Below, in pieces: positions 16,726-25,566 of a DNA stretch of 64,000 nucleotides (the first letter of the stretch is position 1; each line of letters starts with the position of its first letter). The stretch is taken from the NCBI GenBank assembly GCA_031404235.1, contig JANNHF010000143.1, positions 24,058-88,057 of the forward strand. The letters run 5' to 3'. A model generated the notes under the pieces. That model did not search any database, had not been told where the DNA came from, and worked only from the letters and a program-made list of their open reading frames with translations. A program made the position numbers and the translations under genes. Source of the stretch: CF-39 sp031404235. GTDB taxonomy: Bacteria > Chloroflexota > Limnocylindria > P2-11E.

Positions 16726-17006
16726 CCAGGGCTCGCTTCGTGGTGCGCGGGCGCGTGCAGGGTGTGAACTTCCGCGCCGCGGCCATGCGCGAGGCGATGG
16801 CTCACGGACTGAACGGTTGCGTGTGGAATCGAGCGGATGACGCAGTGGAGCTGATCGCGGAGGGCGACGCCCATGCTCTCGACGCGCTGGCGACGTGGCT
16901 CGCGCACGGACCGCGCCTCGCGAAGGTCGAACGCGTCGATCGGACGGATCTCGGTGGTGAGTCTCGCTACCCGGACTTCACGGTCGCGTACGCGGCGCCG
17001 GAATGA
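16722..17006 (+). CDS. acyP: acylphosphatase
   Basis: The 94-residue protein starts within the polX stop (ATGA). It carries the acylphosphatase phosphate loop GRVQGVNFRAAA, where the arginine of the FR pair is catalytic, and the asparagine motif GCVWNRADDAVELIAEG. The loop has Asn where most family members have Gly or Tyr (VGFR/VGYR). It hydrolyses acyl-phosphates such as 1,3-bisphosphoglycerate or carbamoyl phosphate in the cytoplasm. Confidence 0.92.
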   Translation: MTRARFVVRGRVQGVNFRAAAMREAMAHGLNGCVWNRADDAVELIAEGDAHALDALATWLAHGPRLAKVERVDRTDLGGESRYPDFTVAYAAPE

Positions 17007-17007
17007 G

Positions 17008-17406
17008 CTAGCCGCGGCGCCTCTTCTTGCGCTTCTCCGGCTGCGGGAAGTACCGCTGCCGGCGCTGCTCGCGCTCCCACGCCGCTTCCTGCGGCGGTAG
17101 CACGTACAGATACATCAGCCCGAGCGCCGCGATGTTGGCCGCCATCGTGACACCGATGACCCAGAACGGCAGCTTCGCGATGATCCAGACCAGGATCACG
17201 ATCAGGAAGACGATGTTCGTCCACAACGCCCATTGCTTCAGTGCGTTCTCGGCCGGCGGCGTCGCGCCGCGGCGCCTCCAGTTGTACCAAACGATGTTCG
17301 CCACGAGCGAGACGGCGACCGCATAGACCGCGGGCCAATAGAACCGCGACTCGGTGTTGAAAGGCTGAAAAAAACGGTCAACGAAGTGACCGAGGTCGAA
17401 CGGCAC
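17008..17406 (-). CDS. three-TM membrane protein, unknown function
   Basis: The 132-residue protein has about three membrane segments: YWPAVYAVAVSLVANIVWY, LWTNIVFLIVILVWIIA and WVIGVTMAANIAALGLMYLYV. A very basic tail (QRRQRYFPQPEKRKKRRRG) is likely cytoplasmic. It converges on the acylphosphatase and is divergent from purH by 47 bp. I do not recognise the family. Confidence 0.65.
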   Translation of the reverse strand: MPFDLGHFVDRFFQPFNTESRFYWPAVYAVAVSLVANIVWYNWRRRGATPPAENALKQWALWTNIVFLIVILVWIIAKLPFWVIGVTMAANIAALGLMYLYVLPPQEAAWEREQRRQRYFPQPEKRKKRRRG

Positions 17407-17453
17407 GGTCCGGCTATGCTAGCGACCGCAAGCGCGATTGACAGGGAGACACC

Positions 17454-19001
17454 GTGCGAGCACTCCTCTCAGCTTCAGATACGACCGGTCTCGTCGCGTT
17501 CGCGCGCGGCTTGCGCGAGCTTGGCTGGGATCTGATCGCGACCGATGGCACGCGGGCGGCGCTCGCGATGGAGGGCATCGACGCCAAGGCTGTCGAAGAG
17601 CAGACCGGCTCGCCGGTGCTGCTTGGTGGTCGGGTCAAGACGCTGCATCCCCGCATCCACGCGGCGCTGCTGGCGCGACGCGACGACGAGGCGCACCTGG
17701 CAGAGCTCGCGCGCGAAGGCATCGAACCGATCGACCTCGTCGCGGTGAACCTGTATCCCTACGCGAAGGCCGCGGCTGCGGGGAAGCGTGGCCTCGAGCT
17801 GCAGGACCAGATCGACATCGGCGGCGCGACACTGCTGCGCGCCGCGGCCAAGAACTACCAGGATGTCGTCGTCGTTGCGCGACCGGACCGTTACGGCGCT
17901 GTGCTGGACGAGCTCAAGGGCCGGGGCACCGTGTCGCTGGAGACGCGCCGACTCCTCGCTGCTGAGGCGTTCTCGCACACCGCGGCGTACGACGCCACGA
18001 TCGCATCGCGCTTCGTGAACGAGGCCGGGATCCAGTTTCCTGACGACATGACGCTCTCGCTTCGAAAGGTGCGCGATCTGCGCTACGGCGAGAACCCGCA
18101 CCAGCAGGCGGCGTTCTACGCGATCCGCGGCGAGGAGAGCGGCGCGATGGTCTCGATGGAGCAGATCCATGGCCGCGCAGCGAGCTTCAACAACGTTCTC
18201 GACATCAACGCGGCCTGGCGCATCGTCTCCGACTTCGCGCAGCCGACCGTCGCGATCGTGAAGCATCAGAACCCCTCAGGCATCGCGTCCGAGAGCGAGA
18301 TCACCAAGGCGTACCAGCGCGCGTTCATGGCCGACTCGGTCTCGGCGTTCGGAGGCATCGTGGGCGCCAACCGGCCTGTCACGCGCGAGCTCGCCGAAGC
18401 GATGCAGGACACGTTCTACGAGGCCATCATCGCGCCGGGCTTCGAGGACGACGCCCTGCCTCTGCTTCGCCAGCGAAAGAACCTCGAGATCCTGTCGGTG
18501 CCGAACGCGCTCGTGGATGGCCGGCGTCTCCGTCGCGCCGATCATAGATTCGACCTGAAGAAGGTCGCGGGAGGTCTCCTGGTCCAGACGCCGGACGAGT
18601 CCGTGACGGAAGAGGGGAACTTCAAGGTCGTAACGGAGCGCACGCCGACGCTCGAAGAGCTGACCGACCTGCTGTTCGCATGGCGCTGCGTGCGCCACGT
18701 CACGTCCAACGCGATCGTCCTTGTGAAGGGCCTCGCCAGCGTCGGCGTGGGTCCCGGTCAGCTGTCGCGCGTTGTCGCCGTCGAGGTCGCCGTCCGGAAG
18801 GCCGGCGAGAACGCGCGCCTCGCCGTCATGGCGTCCGACGCGTACTTCCCGTTCCCGGACGGCATCGAGGTCGCAGCCCGCGCGGGCGTGACCGCGATCA
18901 TCCAGCCCGGCGGTTCACTCCGCGACGCGATGATGATCGAGACGGCGAACAAGCACCGCATGGCCATGCTGTTCACGGGGCGGCGGCACTTCAAGCACTA
19001 G
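17454..19001 (+). CDS. purH: bifunctional AICAR formyltransferase/IMP cyclohydrolase
   Basis: The 515-residue protein has the N-terminal MGS-like IMP cyclohydrolase domain (LLGGRVKTLHPRIHAALLAR, NLYPYAK, DIGGATLLRAAAKN). The C-terminal AICAR transformylase has the RYGENPHQQAAFY, KHQNPSGIA and SDAYFPFPDGIE motifs. It catalyses the last two steps of IMP synthesis using 10-formyl-THF, linking it to the folate genes further along. The GTG start has an AGGGAG ribosome-binding site, and a TATGCT box at 17415-17420 may be the -10. Confidence 0.98.
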   Translation: MRALLSASDTTGLVAFARGLRELGWDLIATDGTRAALAMEGIDAKAVEEQTGSPVLLGGRVKTLHPRIHAALLARRDDEAHLAELAREGIEPIDLVAVNLYPYAKAAAAGKRGLELQDQIDIGGATLLRAAAKNYQDVVVVARPDRYGAVLDELKGRGTVSLETRRLLAAEAFSHTAAYDATIASRFVNEAGIQFPDDMTLSLRKVRDLRYGENPHQQAAFYAIRGEESGAMVSMEQIHGRAASFNNVLDINAAWRIVSDFAQPTVAIVKHQNPSGIASESEITKAYQRAFMADSVSAFGGIVGANRPVTRELAEAMQDTFYEAIIAPGFEDDALPLLRQRKNLEILSVPNALVDGRRLRRADHRFDLKKVAGGLLVQTPDESVTEEGNFKVVTERTPTLEELTDLLFAWRCVRHVTSNAIVLVKGLASVGVGPGQLSRVVAVEVAVRKAGENARLAVMASDAYFPFPDGIEVAARAGVTAIIQPGGSLRDAMMIETANKHRMAMLFTGRRHFKH

Positions 19002-19010
19002 CCGTAGCGA

Positions 19011-19709
19011 CTACCCCAGCTCGATGTAGCGGAAGGCCTCCGCAGCCGGCACGTTCCACGCGGCACCGATGCTCTTCGCCCACGTTCGCATGCGTTTGGG
19101 GAACTCGGTGCGCCCGCCGAGCTGCGATTTGTGCGATCGCAGAGCCTTGATCTTCTTATCGAGCGTGCCGCTGATGTCGAACCACACGTTCGGCTCGCGC
19201 GTGCCGAACAGGAGGACGCGGGAGACGCGATGCTTCGCGAGCTTGCCACCGCCCAGCTGTTCGGGAAAGAAGAGGTGGTCGCGCGCCGCGATCACGCCAT
19301 CAAGGCCCGACCATCCCGCGACACGGTGGTCGGGGTGGACCTGGTAGTGGCCCCATGGATCGTTGGTGAAGACGAGGTCGGGCTTGTACTCGCGGATGAC
19401 GCGACAGACCTCCTCGCGAAGCGCCATCGACCGCTCCAGCTCGCCGTCGTGGTGCCGGAGAAAGACGAATTCCTTGACGCCGATGGCCTCGCCGGCCGCG
19501 CGTTGCTCTCTCTCGCGCGTCTGCGCGAGCGCCTGGGGCGACAAGTCCGGATCGTGTGTGCCCTTGTCGCCGCTGGTGAGAAGGCAGTAGGTGACGTGCG
19601 TCCCGCGCTCGATGAAGGAGGCGAGCGTGCCCGAGCATCCGAAGTCGACGTCATCGGGGTGCGCCACGACGGCCATCGCACGCTTCGGGATCGCGAATGC
19701 TTCCGCCAC
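19011..19709 (-). CDS. PIG-L/LmbE-family N-deacetylase
   Basis: The GTG at 19709, three bases after the upstream TAA and preceded by GGAGG, opens a 232-residue LmbE-like zinc hydrolase. It carries the metal motif AVVAHPDDVDFGCSG, then RHHDGEL, TNDPWGHYQVHPDHRV and a His-rich active-site region. Family members deacetylate N-acetylglucosamine conjugates (MshB in mycothiol, BshB in bacillithiol). Here it follows a GT4 glycosyltransferase and an acetyltransferase in one operon, which makes a sugar-conjugate or thiol-cofactor role plausible. Confidence 0.88.
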   Translation of the reverse strand: MAEAFAIPKRAMAVVAHPDDVDFGCSGTLASFIERGTHVTYCLLTSGDKGTHDPDLSPQALAQTREREQRAAGEAIGVKEFVFLRHHDGELERSMALREEVCRVIREYKPDLVFTNDPWGHYQVHPDHRVAGWSGLDGVIAARDHLFFPEQLGGGKLAKHRVSRVLLFGTREPNVWFDISGTLDKKIKALRSHKSQLGGRTEFPKRMRTWAKSIGAAWNVPAAEAFRYIELG

Positions 19710-19711
19710 CT

Positions 19712-20977
19712 TTAGACCTCCACCGCCGGAGATGACGCGAGCACCGATCCGTAGAGCGCATCGATCTTCTCGCCGACGCTTTGCCAGGTGTAATGCTCGG
19801 CGCGATCTCGCGCGCCGTGCGCGAGATGCATCCGCAGCCGATGATCCGTGAGCAACTGTTCGATCGCGGCCGCAAGCGCCTCGTCGTCGCCAGCGGGAAC
19901 GAGGAGGCCCGACTCGCCGTGTTCGATGAGCGTCTGAAGGCCGCCGACGCGTGTGCCAACGACGGGTGTTCCACACGCCATCGCCTCGAGTGCGACGAGA
20001 CCGAAGGATTCCGTCAGCGACGGCACCGCGCAGACGTCCGCCGCGGCGTAATAGAGCGCGAGCCGGTCTTGGTCGAGCGAGCCTACGAAGTTGACGTTCG
20101 CCTCCATGCGGTGCTCGTGCACAAGTCGGCGCAGCTCCTGGATCTTCTCGGTCTCGGGCGCGTCGTCTTGCGGATCGAGCGCACCGCCGACGACGAGGAG
20201 GCAGACGTCACTGCGAAGATCGGGTCGGCGGAGGAACAGCAGGCCCAGCGCGCGCAGCAGCACGTCGATCCCCTTGATCTGCTCGATACGACCGACGAAC
20301 AGCACGATGCGCTCGCATTGGTCGCGGCCGAGGCGATCGCGCGCGTCCGCTTGGCGGATCGGCCGGAACACCATCGGATCGACGCCGCAGGGGATGATCC
20401 GGACCCTGGCCGGATCCGCGCCGTAGAGGTCGCGCAGCTCGTCGAGCTCGATCTCGCTCGCCGCGACGATCGCCGCGGACTCCTGGATGGCCTGGCGCTC
20501 GATCTCAACGCGCACGTCACTCTCGCCGTCGATGTCCTCGTCCATGACTTCGCGCTTCACCAGACCCAGGGTGTGGAACATCTGGATGCGCGGCACTCCC
20601 CAGCGTGCTGCGAGGGTGCGCGCGACGCTTGCGGACAGCCAGTAGTGCGAATGTATGAGGTCGTACGACCGACCCTCTGCGGCGACGTGCTCGTCGACCT
20701 TCGCGGTGAACTCGTCGAGGTGGTCGTACACGTCCATCTTCGGCCAGTACCCGATCGGTCCGGATTCGATGTGGATGACACGCGCGTTCTCGCCGAACTG
20801 CTGGATGCGCGGGTCGTACTTCTCGCGCCAGCGCGTGAACACGTCCACCTCGATACCGCGCTGCCCGAGCACACGCGCCAGCTCGCGCACGTAGACGTTC
20901 ATTCCGCCCGAGTCCCGACCACCAAGTTTCGCGAGCGGACACGCATGGACCGACAGCATCGCGACTCGGCGCGTCAT
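19712..20977 (-). CDS. GT4 glycosyltransferase, MshA/sucrose-synthase-like
   Basis: The 421-residue protein is a GT-B glycosyltransferase of family 4. It has the N-terminal GGRDSGGMNVYVRELARVLG loop typical of MshA and sucrose-phosphate synthases, IHSHYWLSA, the donor-site helix start VGRIEQIKGIDVLLRAL, and the EX7E signature ESFGLVALEAMACGTPVVG. It is translationally coupled to the acetyltransferase upstream (ATGA) and lies three bases from the LmbE deacetylase. The combination recalls mycothiol synthesis (MshA then MshB), but an exact acceptor cannot be assigned. Confidence 0.88.
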   Translation of the reverse strand: MTRRVAMLSVHACPLAKLGGRDSGGMNVYVRELARVLGQRGIEVDVFTRWREKYDPRIQQFGENARVIHIESGPIGYWPKMDVYDHLDEFTAKVDEHVAAEGRSYDLIHSHYWLSASVARTLAARWGVPRIQMFHTLGLVKREVMDEDIDGESDVRVEIERQAIQESAAIVAASEIELDELRDLYGADPARVRIIPCGVDPMVFRPIRQADARDRLGRDQCERIVLFVGRIEQIKGIDVLLRALGLLFLRRPDLRSDVCLLVVGGALDPQDDAPETEKIQELRRLVHEHRMEANVNFVGSLDQDRLALYYAAADVCAVPSLTESFGLVALEAMACGTPVVGTRVGGLQTLIEHGESGLLVPAGDDEALAAAIEQLLTDHRLRMHLAHGARDRAEHYTWQSVGEKIDALYGSVLASSPAVEV

Positions 20978-21957
20978 AGACGTGTGGCGTCGAGCCGCCC
21001 GAGCCAGCGGTCCGTCGCGCCGAGGTCGTACTTGTACGGCTCGTCGCCTCTCAGCAGGTCGTAGGTGTCGAAATGCTCGCGGATCGCCTCACGGATCGCC
21101 CAGGCGTGGCTGACGATGCCGATCGACAGCGATGCGAGCGCCGGATCGTACGCGGCGTTGTAAAGCGCGAGCGTGCCGCGGTAAGCGAACGCGAACAACA
21201 CGGCGGCGTCTTCGTCGTGCGCACGCAGCACACCCAGACGCAGCCGTCCCAGCGGTGCGAGCGCGTCGGCGATGTCGCGGAAGAACCGCTCGACGGGCGC
21301 TGTCATGAAGTCCGCCTTCTCGCCGCGCGACAGCCGGTGCAGCGCGAAGAAGCGATCCAGTGTCGCGCCGCGTTCTGCGTCGCCGGCCCAGCGGAAGGTG
21401 GCCTGGGTGGCGTTTTCGAGGCGGCGGATCTTTCGGCGCAGCTCGTGCCGCTCCTTCTTCCCGAGGCTCTGCACGTACGTCTCGAAGTCTGCGGGGAGGC
21501 CGAGGCGCGGGCTGGTGATCAGGCGCGAGCGCTCGACGGCGTAGCCGCCCTGCTCGAGTGCGACCGCGACCGCGTCGAGGGTCGGCGAGTCCTCGGGCAC
21601 GAATTCGATGCGGACCCGCCGCGGTGCATCAGTGACCATCCAGTTGGCGACCGCGGTGGCGATCTCGCGTTCCCGACCCGCCGGTGCGACCACGTCCTGC
21701 TCGTCGGTGAGCTCGCCGCCTGCGAAGCGGATGGTGCCGTCCACGTCGCGCGCGAGGGCCGCGATGCCGTGCGGTGCGTCGCCGACCGCGAGTGTCACCG
21801 GTTCGGCGCTGTCGTGTTCGCGCGCCACACGGATCCAGTCCGGAGTGAGGAAGATGCTGGCTGGCGATCGCCGTTCGGCGATCTCTGACCAGGCTTCGGA
21901 GAGCTCGGCGGGGGCGCGCGGGGTACAACCCGCGTCAGGCCCGGTCATGAGGGTCAC
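20974..21957 (-). CDS. GNAT/FemAB-like acyltransferase (CelD/BioF2-type)
   Basis: The 327-residue protein has a double-GNAT look typical of the CelD/FemAB-like group. Residues near 165-200 are LGKKERHELRRKIRRLEN, the usual signature of this group, and the C-terminal part is FAFAYRGTLALYNAAYDPAL with LLRGDEPYKYDLG. These proteins transfer acyl or aminoacyl groups onto sugars or peptides. It is the first gene of the acyltransferase-glycosyltransferase-deacetylase operon. The GTG start at 21957 is provisional, and an in-frame ATG at codon 4 is possible. Confidence 0.78.
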   Translation of the reverse strand: MTLMTGPDAGCTPRAPAELSEAWSEIAERRSPASIFLTPDWIRVAREHDSAEPVTLAVGDAPHGIAALARDVDGTIRFAGGELTDEQDVVAPAGREREIATAVANWMVTDAPRRVRIEFVPEDSPTLDAVAVALEQGGYAVERSRLITSPRLGLPADFETYVQSLGKKERHELRRKIRRLENATQATFRWAGDAERGATLDRFFALHRLSRGEKADFMTAPVERFFRDIADALAPLGRLRLGVLRAHDEDAAVLFAFAYRGTLALYNAAYDPALASLSIGIVSHAWAIREAIREHFDTYDLLRGDEPYKYDLGATDRWLGRLDATRL

Positions 21958-22017
21958 GTGCTTTCGAGTTTAGGGGGCACGCCGGATGAACGTCCGCGTC
22001 GTACCTATCATTCCCGC

Positions 22018-23178
22018 GTGCTCGACCGCGACGCGCCGCGGGTCGTGATCGCTCCTCAATCGTTCAAGGGCAGTGCCGACGCGGTCGCCGTCGCGCGCGC
22101 TATCGCGCGCGGCATACGGCGCGTTTGGCCTCGCGCGGAATGCGTCGAGCTGCCGCTCGCGGATGGGGGAGAGGGGACTGCGCTTGCCCTCGTGCGTGCG
22201 ACGGGCGGCGAGCTGCGGAGCGCGCGCGTGCACGATCCGCTCGGACGTGAGATCGACGCGCAGTGGGGCGTGCTCGGCGATCGCGCGACCGCCGTCCTCG
22301 AGATGGCCGCAGCGAGCGGGCTTCCGCTCCTTCGCGACGACGAGCGCGATCCACGCATCACGTCCACGCACGGCACCGGCGAGCTCATCCTGGCCGCGGC
22401 GGCTTCGGGCGCGCAGCGCATCGTCATCGGCATCGGCGGTAGCGCGACGAACGACGGCGGCGCCGGCATGGCGCGCGCGTTCGGCTACCGCTTCTTCGAC
22501 GCCGACGGCGGCGAACTGCCGGAGGGTGGCGCCGCCCTCGCGCGTCTCGCGCGCATCGAGGGGCAGACCGATCCGCGTCTCATCCGGCCTGCGATCGACG
22601 TCGCGTGCGACGTGCGCAATCCGCTGCTCGGCCCCGAGGGCGCGACCGCGGTCTACGGACCGCAGAAGGGCGCGACGCCCCAGATCCAACGCGAGCTTGA
22701 GGCGGCGCTCACGCGTTACGCGGACGTCGTCGAGGCATTCGTGGGTCGTGACGTGCGGAGCGTGCCCGGAGCGGGCGCGGCCGGTGGTCTCGGTGCGGGG
22801 CTCATCGCCTTCCTCGATGCGCGACTCGTCTCTGGAGCGTTGCTCGTCCTCGACGCCGTCGGGTTCGACAAACGGCTGGTCGGAGCGGACCTCGTGGTGA
22901 CGGGCGAAGGGCGCATCGACAGGCAGAGCATGTACGGCAAGCTCACGCATGCCGTGACCGTCGCGGCGAAACGGCGCGGCATCCCGGTCGTCGCGGTGGC
23001 GGGGATGATCGGTCCGGGTCACGATGCGATGCGTGACGCCGGCGTCGAGGCGATCGAGACCCTCGCGGGCCAGTCGGAGGCCGACCGCGACGCTGCGATG
23101 CGCGACCCGCTGCCGCGCATCGAGGATGCCGCGGAGCGACTGGTCCGTGCTCGTGCAGCGGCCCGCGGAAGCCGGTAG
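22018..23178 (+). CDS. glycerate 2-kinase (GarK/GlxK family)
   Basis: Start chosen as GTG at 22018, where similarity to the family begins (VVIAPQSFKGSADAVAVARA), with a TATCAT box six bases upstream. The 386-residue enzyme shows the kinase motifs LPLADGGEGTALALVRATGG, IGIGGSATNDGGAGMARAFG, DVACDVRNPLLGPEGA and GEGRIDRQSMYGK. It phosphorylates glycerate to 2-phosphoglycerate, feeding lower glycolysis or gluconeogenesis, and sits 11 bp before glpX. Confidence 0.93.
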   Translation: MLDRDAPRVVIAPQSFKGSADAVAVARAIARGIRRVWPRAECVELPLADGGEGTALALVRATGGELRSARVHDPLGREIDAQWGVLGDRATAVLEMAAASGLPLLRDDERDPRITSTHGTGELILAAAASGAQRIVIGIGGSATNDGGAGMARAFGYRFFDADGGELPEGGAALARLARIEGQTDPRLIRPAIDVACDVRNPLLGPEGATAVYGPQKGATPQIQRELEAALTRYADVVEAFVGRDVRSVPGAGAAGGLGAGLIAFLDARLVSGALLVLDAVGFDKRLVGADLVVTGEGRIDRQSMYGKLTHAVTVAAKRRGIPVVAVAGMIGPGHDAMRDAGVEAIETLAGQSEADRDAAMRDPLPRIEDAAERLVRARAAARGSR

Positions 23179-23189
23179 GGTCTAGCCCC

Positions 23190-24179
23190 ATGCTCGGCCC
23201 GCCGGTCCCCACCGATCGGACCTCCAGCCTTGAGCTCGTGCGCATCACCGAAGCGGCCGCGCTCGCGGCCGCCCACTGGATGGGCCATGGCAACAACGAT
23301 CGCGCCGACGAGGCCGCGGTCGAGGCGATGCGGAAGGCGATGGACGAGGTCGCGTTCCACGGCACCGTCGTCATCGGCGAGGGCGAGCGCGACGAGGCAC
23401 CGATGCTCTACATCGGTGAGAAGGTGGGGCGTGGTGACGGTCCCGAGGTCGACATCGCGGTCGATCCGCTCGAGGGCACGAACCCCGTCGCGAAGGGACG
23501 CGCGAACGCGCTGGCGACGATCGCGGTATCCGAACCCGGCGGCCTGCTCCACGCGCCCGATACCTATATGGAGAAGCTCGTCGTCGGGAAGCCGGCTGCG
23601 GGACAGGTCGATCTCGACCGTCCGGTCGCGGAGAACCTGAAGATCATCGCGAGGTCGCTGAATCGTGACGTCGACGACCTCACGATCGTGATCCTCGACC
23701 GACCGCGCCACGAGCAGCTCGTCGCGCAGGTGCGCGCTGCCGGAGCGCGCATCAAGCTCATCGAGGACGGTGACCTCATGGCCGCGATCTCGGTGGCCGT
23801 GGCGGGCACCGGTGTGCACGCGGTCATGGGCATCGGCGGCGCGCCCGAGGGCGTTCTTGCCGCGGCCGCGCTGAGGTGCCTGCGCGCCGAGATCCTGGGG
23901 CGCCTCAAGTTCCGCAGCAACGAGGAGCGCGAGCGTGCCAAGAAGATGGGCATCGTCGACGACGGCCGCGTGTACCGCACTGAGGACCTGGCGAGCGGGC
24001 GGGACGTGCGATTCGTCGCCACGGGCGTGACCGACGGCGACCTGCTGCAGGGAGTGCGCTTCTTCGCGGGCGGCGCTCGCACCCACTCGGTGCTCATGGA
24101 CCGCCGACTCGGCAAGCTCCGCTTCATCGACACCACCCACTTCGAGGACCCAGCGAACCCACCCGTCGTCCGTCTCTAG
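23190..24179 (+). CDS. glpX: class II fructose-1,6-bisphosphatase
   Basis: The 329-residue protein has GlpX signatures: AAHWMGHGNNDRADEAAVEA, GEGERDEAPMLYIGE, the metal/phosphate motif AVDPLEGTNPVAKG and IGGAPEGVLAAAALRCL. It hydrolyses fructose-1,6-bisphosphate in gluconeogenesis (or sedoheptulose-1,7-bisphosphate). The ATG lies eight bases after a TAGGGT box, suggesting a leaderless message besides read-through from the glycerate kinase. Confidence 0.97.
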   Translation: MLGPPVPTDRTSSLELVRITEAAALAAAHWMGHGNNDRADEAAVEAMRKAMDEVAFHGTVVIGEGERDEAPMLYIGEKVGRGDGPEVDIAVDPLEGTNPVAKGRANALATIAVSEPGGLLHAPDTYMEKLVVGKPAAGQVDLDRPVAENLKIIARSLNRDVDDLTIVILDRPRHEQLVAQVRAAGARIKLIEDGDLMAAISVAVAGTGVHAVMGIGGAPEGVLAAAALRCLRAEILGRLKFRSNEERERAKKMGIVDDGRVYRTEDLASGRDVRFVATGVTDGDLLQGVRFFAGGARTHSVLMDRRLGKLRFIDTTHFEDPANPPVVRL

Positions 24180-24200
24180 AAACGCGCTGTCGATTTCCAG

Positions 24201-24229
24201 TTGACGCCGACCCCCAGGGCGCGTACCTT
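24201..24229 (+). promoter_or_regulatory. promoter of the second XRE-TPR regulator (leaderless)
   Basis: TTGACG (24201-24206) and TACCTT (24224-24229) are separated by 17 bp, and the GTG start follows after 8 bp. The geometry is identical to the hspR promoter, and no ribosome-binding site is present, so the regulator message is probably leaderless. Confidence 0.65.
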
Positions 24230-24237
24230 CTCGCGCC

Positions 24238-25557
24238 GTGCCAATGCGCGTCCGCCAGCGACGCATCGCCCCCGAATCGCCGGCCATGCGGCAACTGGGC
24301 CAGCGCCTGCGTGAAGCGCGCGTCGCAGCGGGTCTGAGCCAAGCGCAGCTTGGCGCTCCCTACTACACGCGCGCACATGTCAGCGCGATCGAGCTTGGCA
24401 AGATTCGCCCGGCGATGAAGTCCCTCGAACACTTGGCGACGAAGCTCGGGAAGCCGGTCTCGCACTTCATGGAGGACCGTCAGCTCGAAGAACAGCGAGG
24501 TGAACGAGCCGTGGCAATTGCCCGCGCGCACCAACTCACCGCCGAGGGCAAGGCGGCTGAAGCGATCGAGATTCTCCTTCCGTTGCTCGAGGAAGAGCAG
24601 ACCCGGTTGGAGCGCGCCGGCGTCCTCCGCACGCTAGGCCGGGCGTACTGGGAGGCGGGTCTAGGCGCGAAATCCGCGACAGCGTTGCAGGAAGCGCTCG
24701 ACATCTACCAGGCAAACGGAACCGTCGAGCTGATCGCTCGCGCGCGCGCCCAGCTCGGTATGGCGCTGCACCTGTTGATGAGCTACGCCGAGGCTGCCGA
24801 GCATTTCAGCGAGGCGCTTCGTGCGATGGCGCGTGGTGAACTGCGCGACCCTGTGCTCAAAGTCCATGTGCTCCACAACCTCGGTCTCACCTTCTATCAA
24901 CGGAATGAGTTCTCGCTCGCGCTCGAACACTTCGAACGCGCGGAGACTGAGGGCGCGGACATCGGCGATCCGAAGTGGCTCGCCTCCCTATTCGCCGCGA
25001 TAGGAATGTCCTTTCATCAACTGAAGGATTACGACGCCGCCCTGGCGTACCTCGGCAAGAGCGAGGCTCTCTTCGAATCGATCCGGAACAGATCGCGGGT
25101 GGCTGAGATCCGCTTTCAGCGAGGGAGAGGCCTGTTGGCCATCGGGCATCGCGCGAAGGGAATGGTCACGCTTCGCGAGGCCGAGCGGCTCGCTGGCGAG
25201 GCCGACAACCCTGTACTCGAGACGCGTATCGCAATGATCGCCGGACTGGCCCAGGTCGAGGGCGGTGAGGAGGCCGTCGGGACCGTGAGCCTACGAAACG
25301 CACACTCGCGCGCTGGCGAGCTCGGCGATCGCGCGCTTCGGGTCGCAACGGCAATAGCGCTCGCTCGTGCAATAAAGGAGCGGGCGCCGAGCGAGGCTGA
25401 GAAGGTGCTTCGTGAGGCTATCGAAATAATGCGAGATCGGCCGGGGCCCGAGCTCGGCGAGACGTATGCGGAGCTCAGCGACGTGCTATCAAGACGGGGG
25501 CTTGCCGAAGAGGCACTTGGCTATGCGCGTAGAGCCTTTGAACTAGCGAAGCGTTAG
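24238..25557 (+). CDS. XRE-family regulator with TPR repeats (candidate RRNPP-type peptide receptor)
   Basis: The 439-residue protein has an XRE helix-turn-helix at about residues 15-75 (LREARVAAGLSQAQLGAPYY, HVSAIELGKIRPAMKSLEHL). TPR-like helical pairs run to the end (HNLGLTFYQRNEFSLALEHF, AIGMSFHQLKDYDAALAYLG, YAELSDVLSRRGLAEEALGY). It is a paralogue in architecture of the regulator at 13628. A 26-residue peptide gene starts 9 bases after its stop, as papR follows plcR. The gene uses ATA codons and softer GC than its neighbours, hinting at later acquisition. Confidence 0.85.
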   Translation: MPMRVRQRRIAPESPAMRQLGQRLREARVAAGLSQAQLGAPYYTRAHVSAIELGKIRPAMKSLEHLATKLGKPVSHFMEDRQLEEQRGERAVAIARAHQLTAEGKAAEAIEILLPLLEEEQTRLERAGVLRTLGRAYWEAGLGAKSATALQEALDIYQANGTVELIARARAQLGMALHLLMSYAEAAEHFSEALRAMARGELRDPVLKVHVLHNLGLTFYQRNEFSLALEHFERAETEGADIGDPKWLASLFAAIGMSFHQLKDYDAALAYLGKSEALFESIRNRSRVAEIRFQRGRGLLAIGHRAKGMVTLREAERLAGEADNPVLETRIAMIAGLAQVEGGEEAVGTVSLRNAHSRAGELGDRALRVATAIALARAIKERAPSEAEKVLREAIEIMRDRPGPELGETYAELSDVLSRRGLAEEALGYARRAFELAKR

Positions 25558-25566
25558 GGAGGTCGC

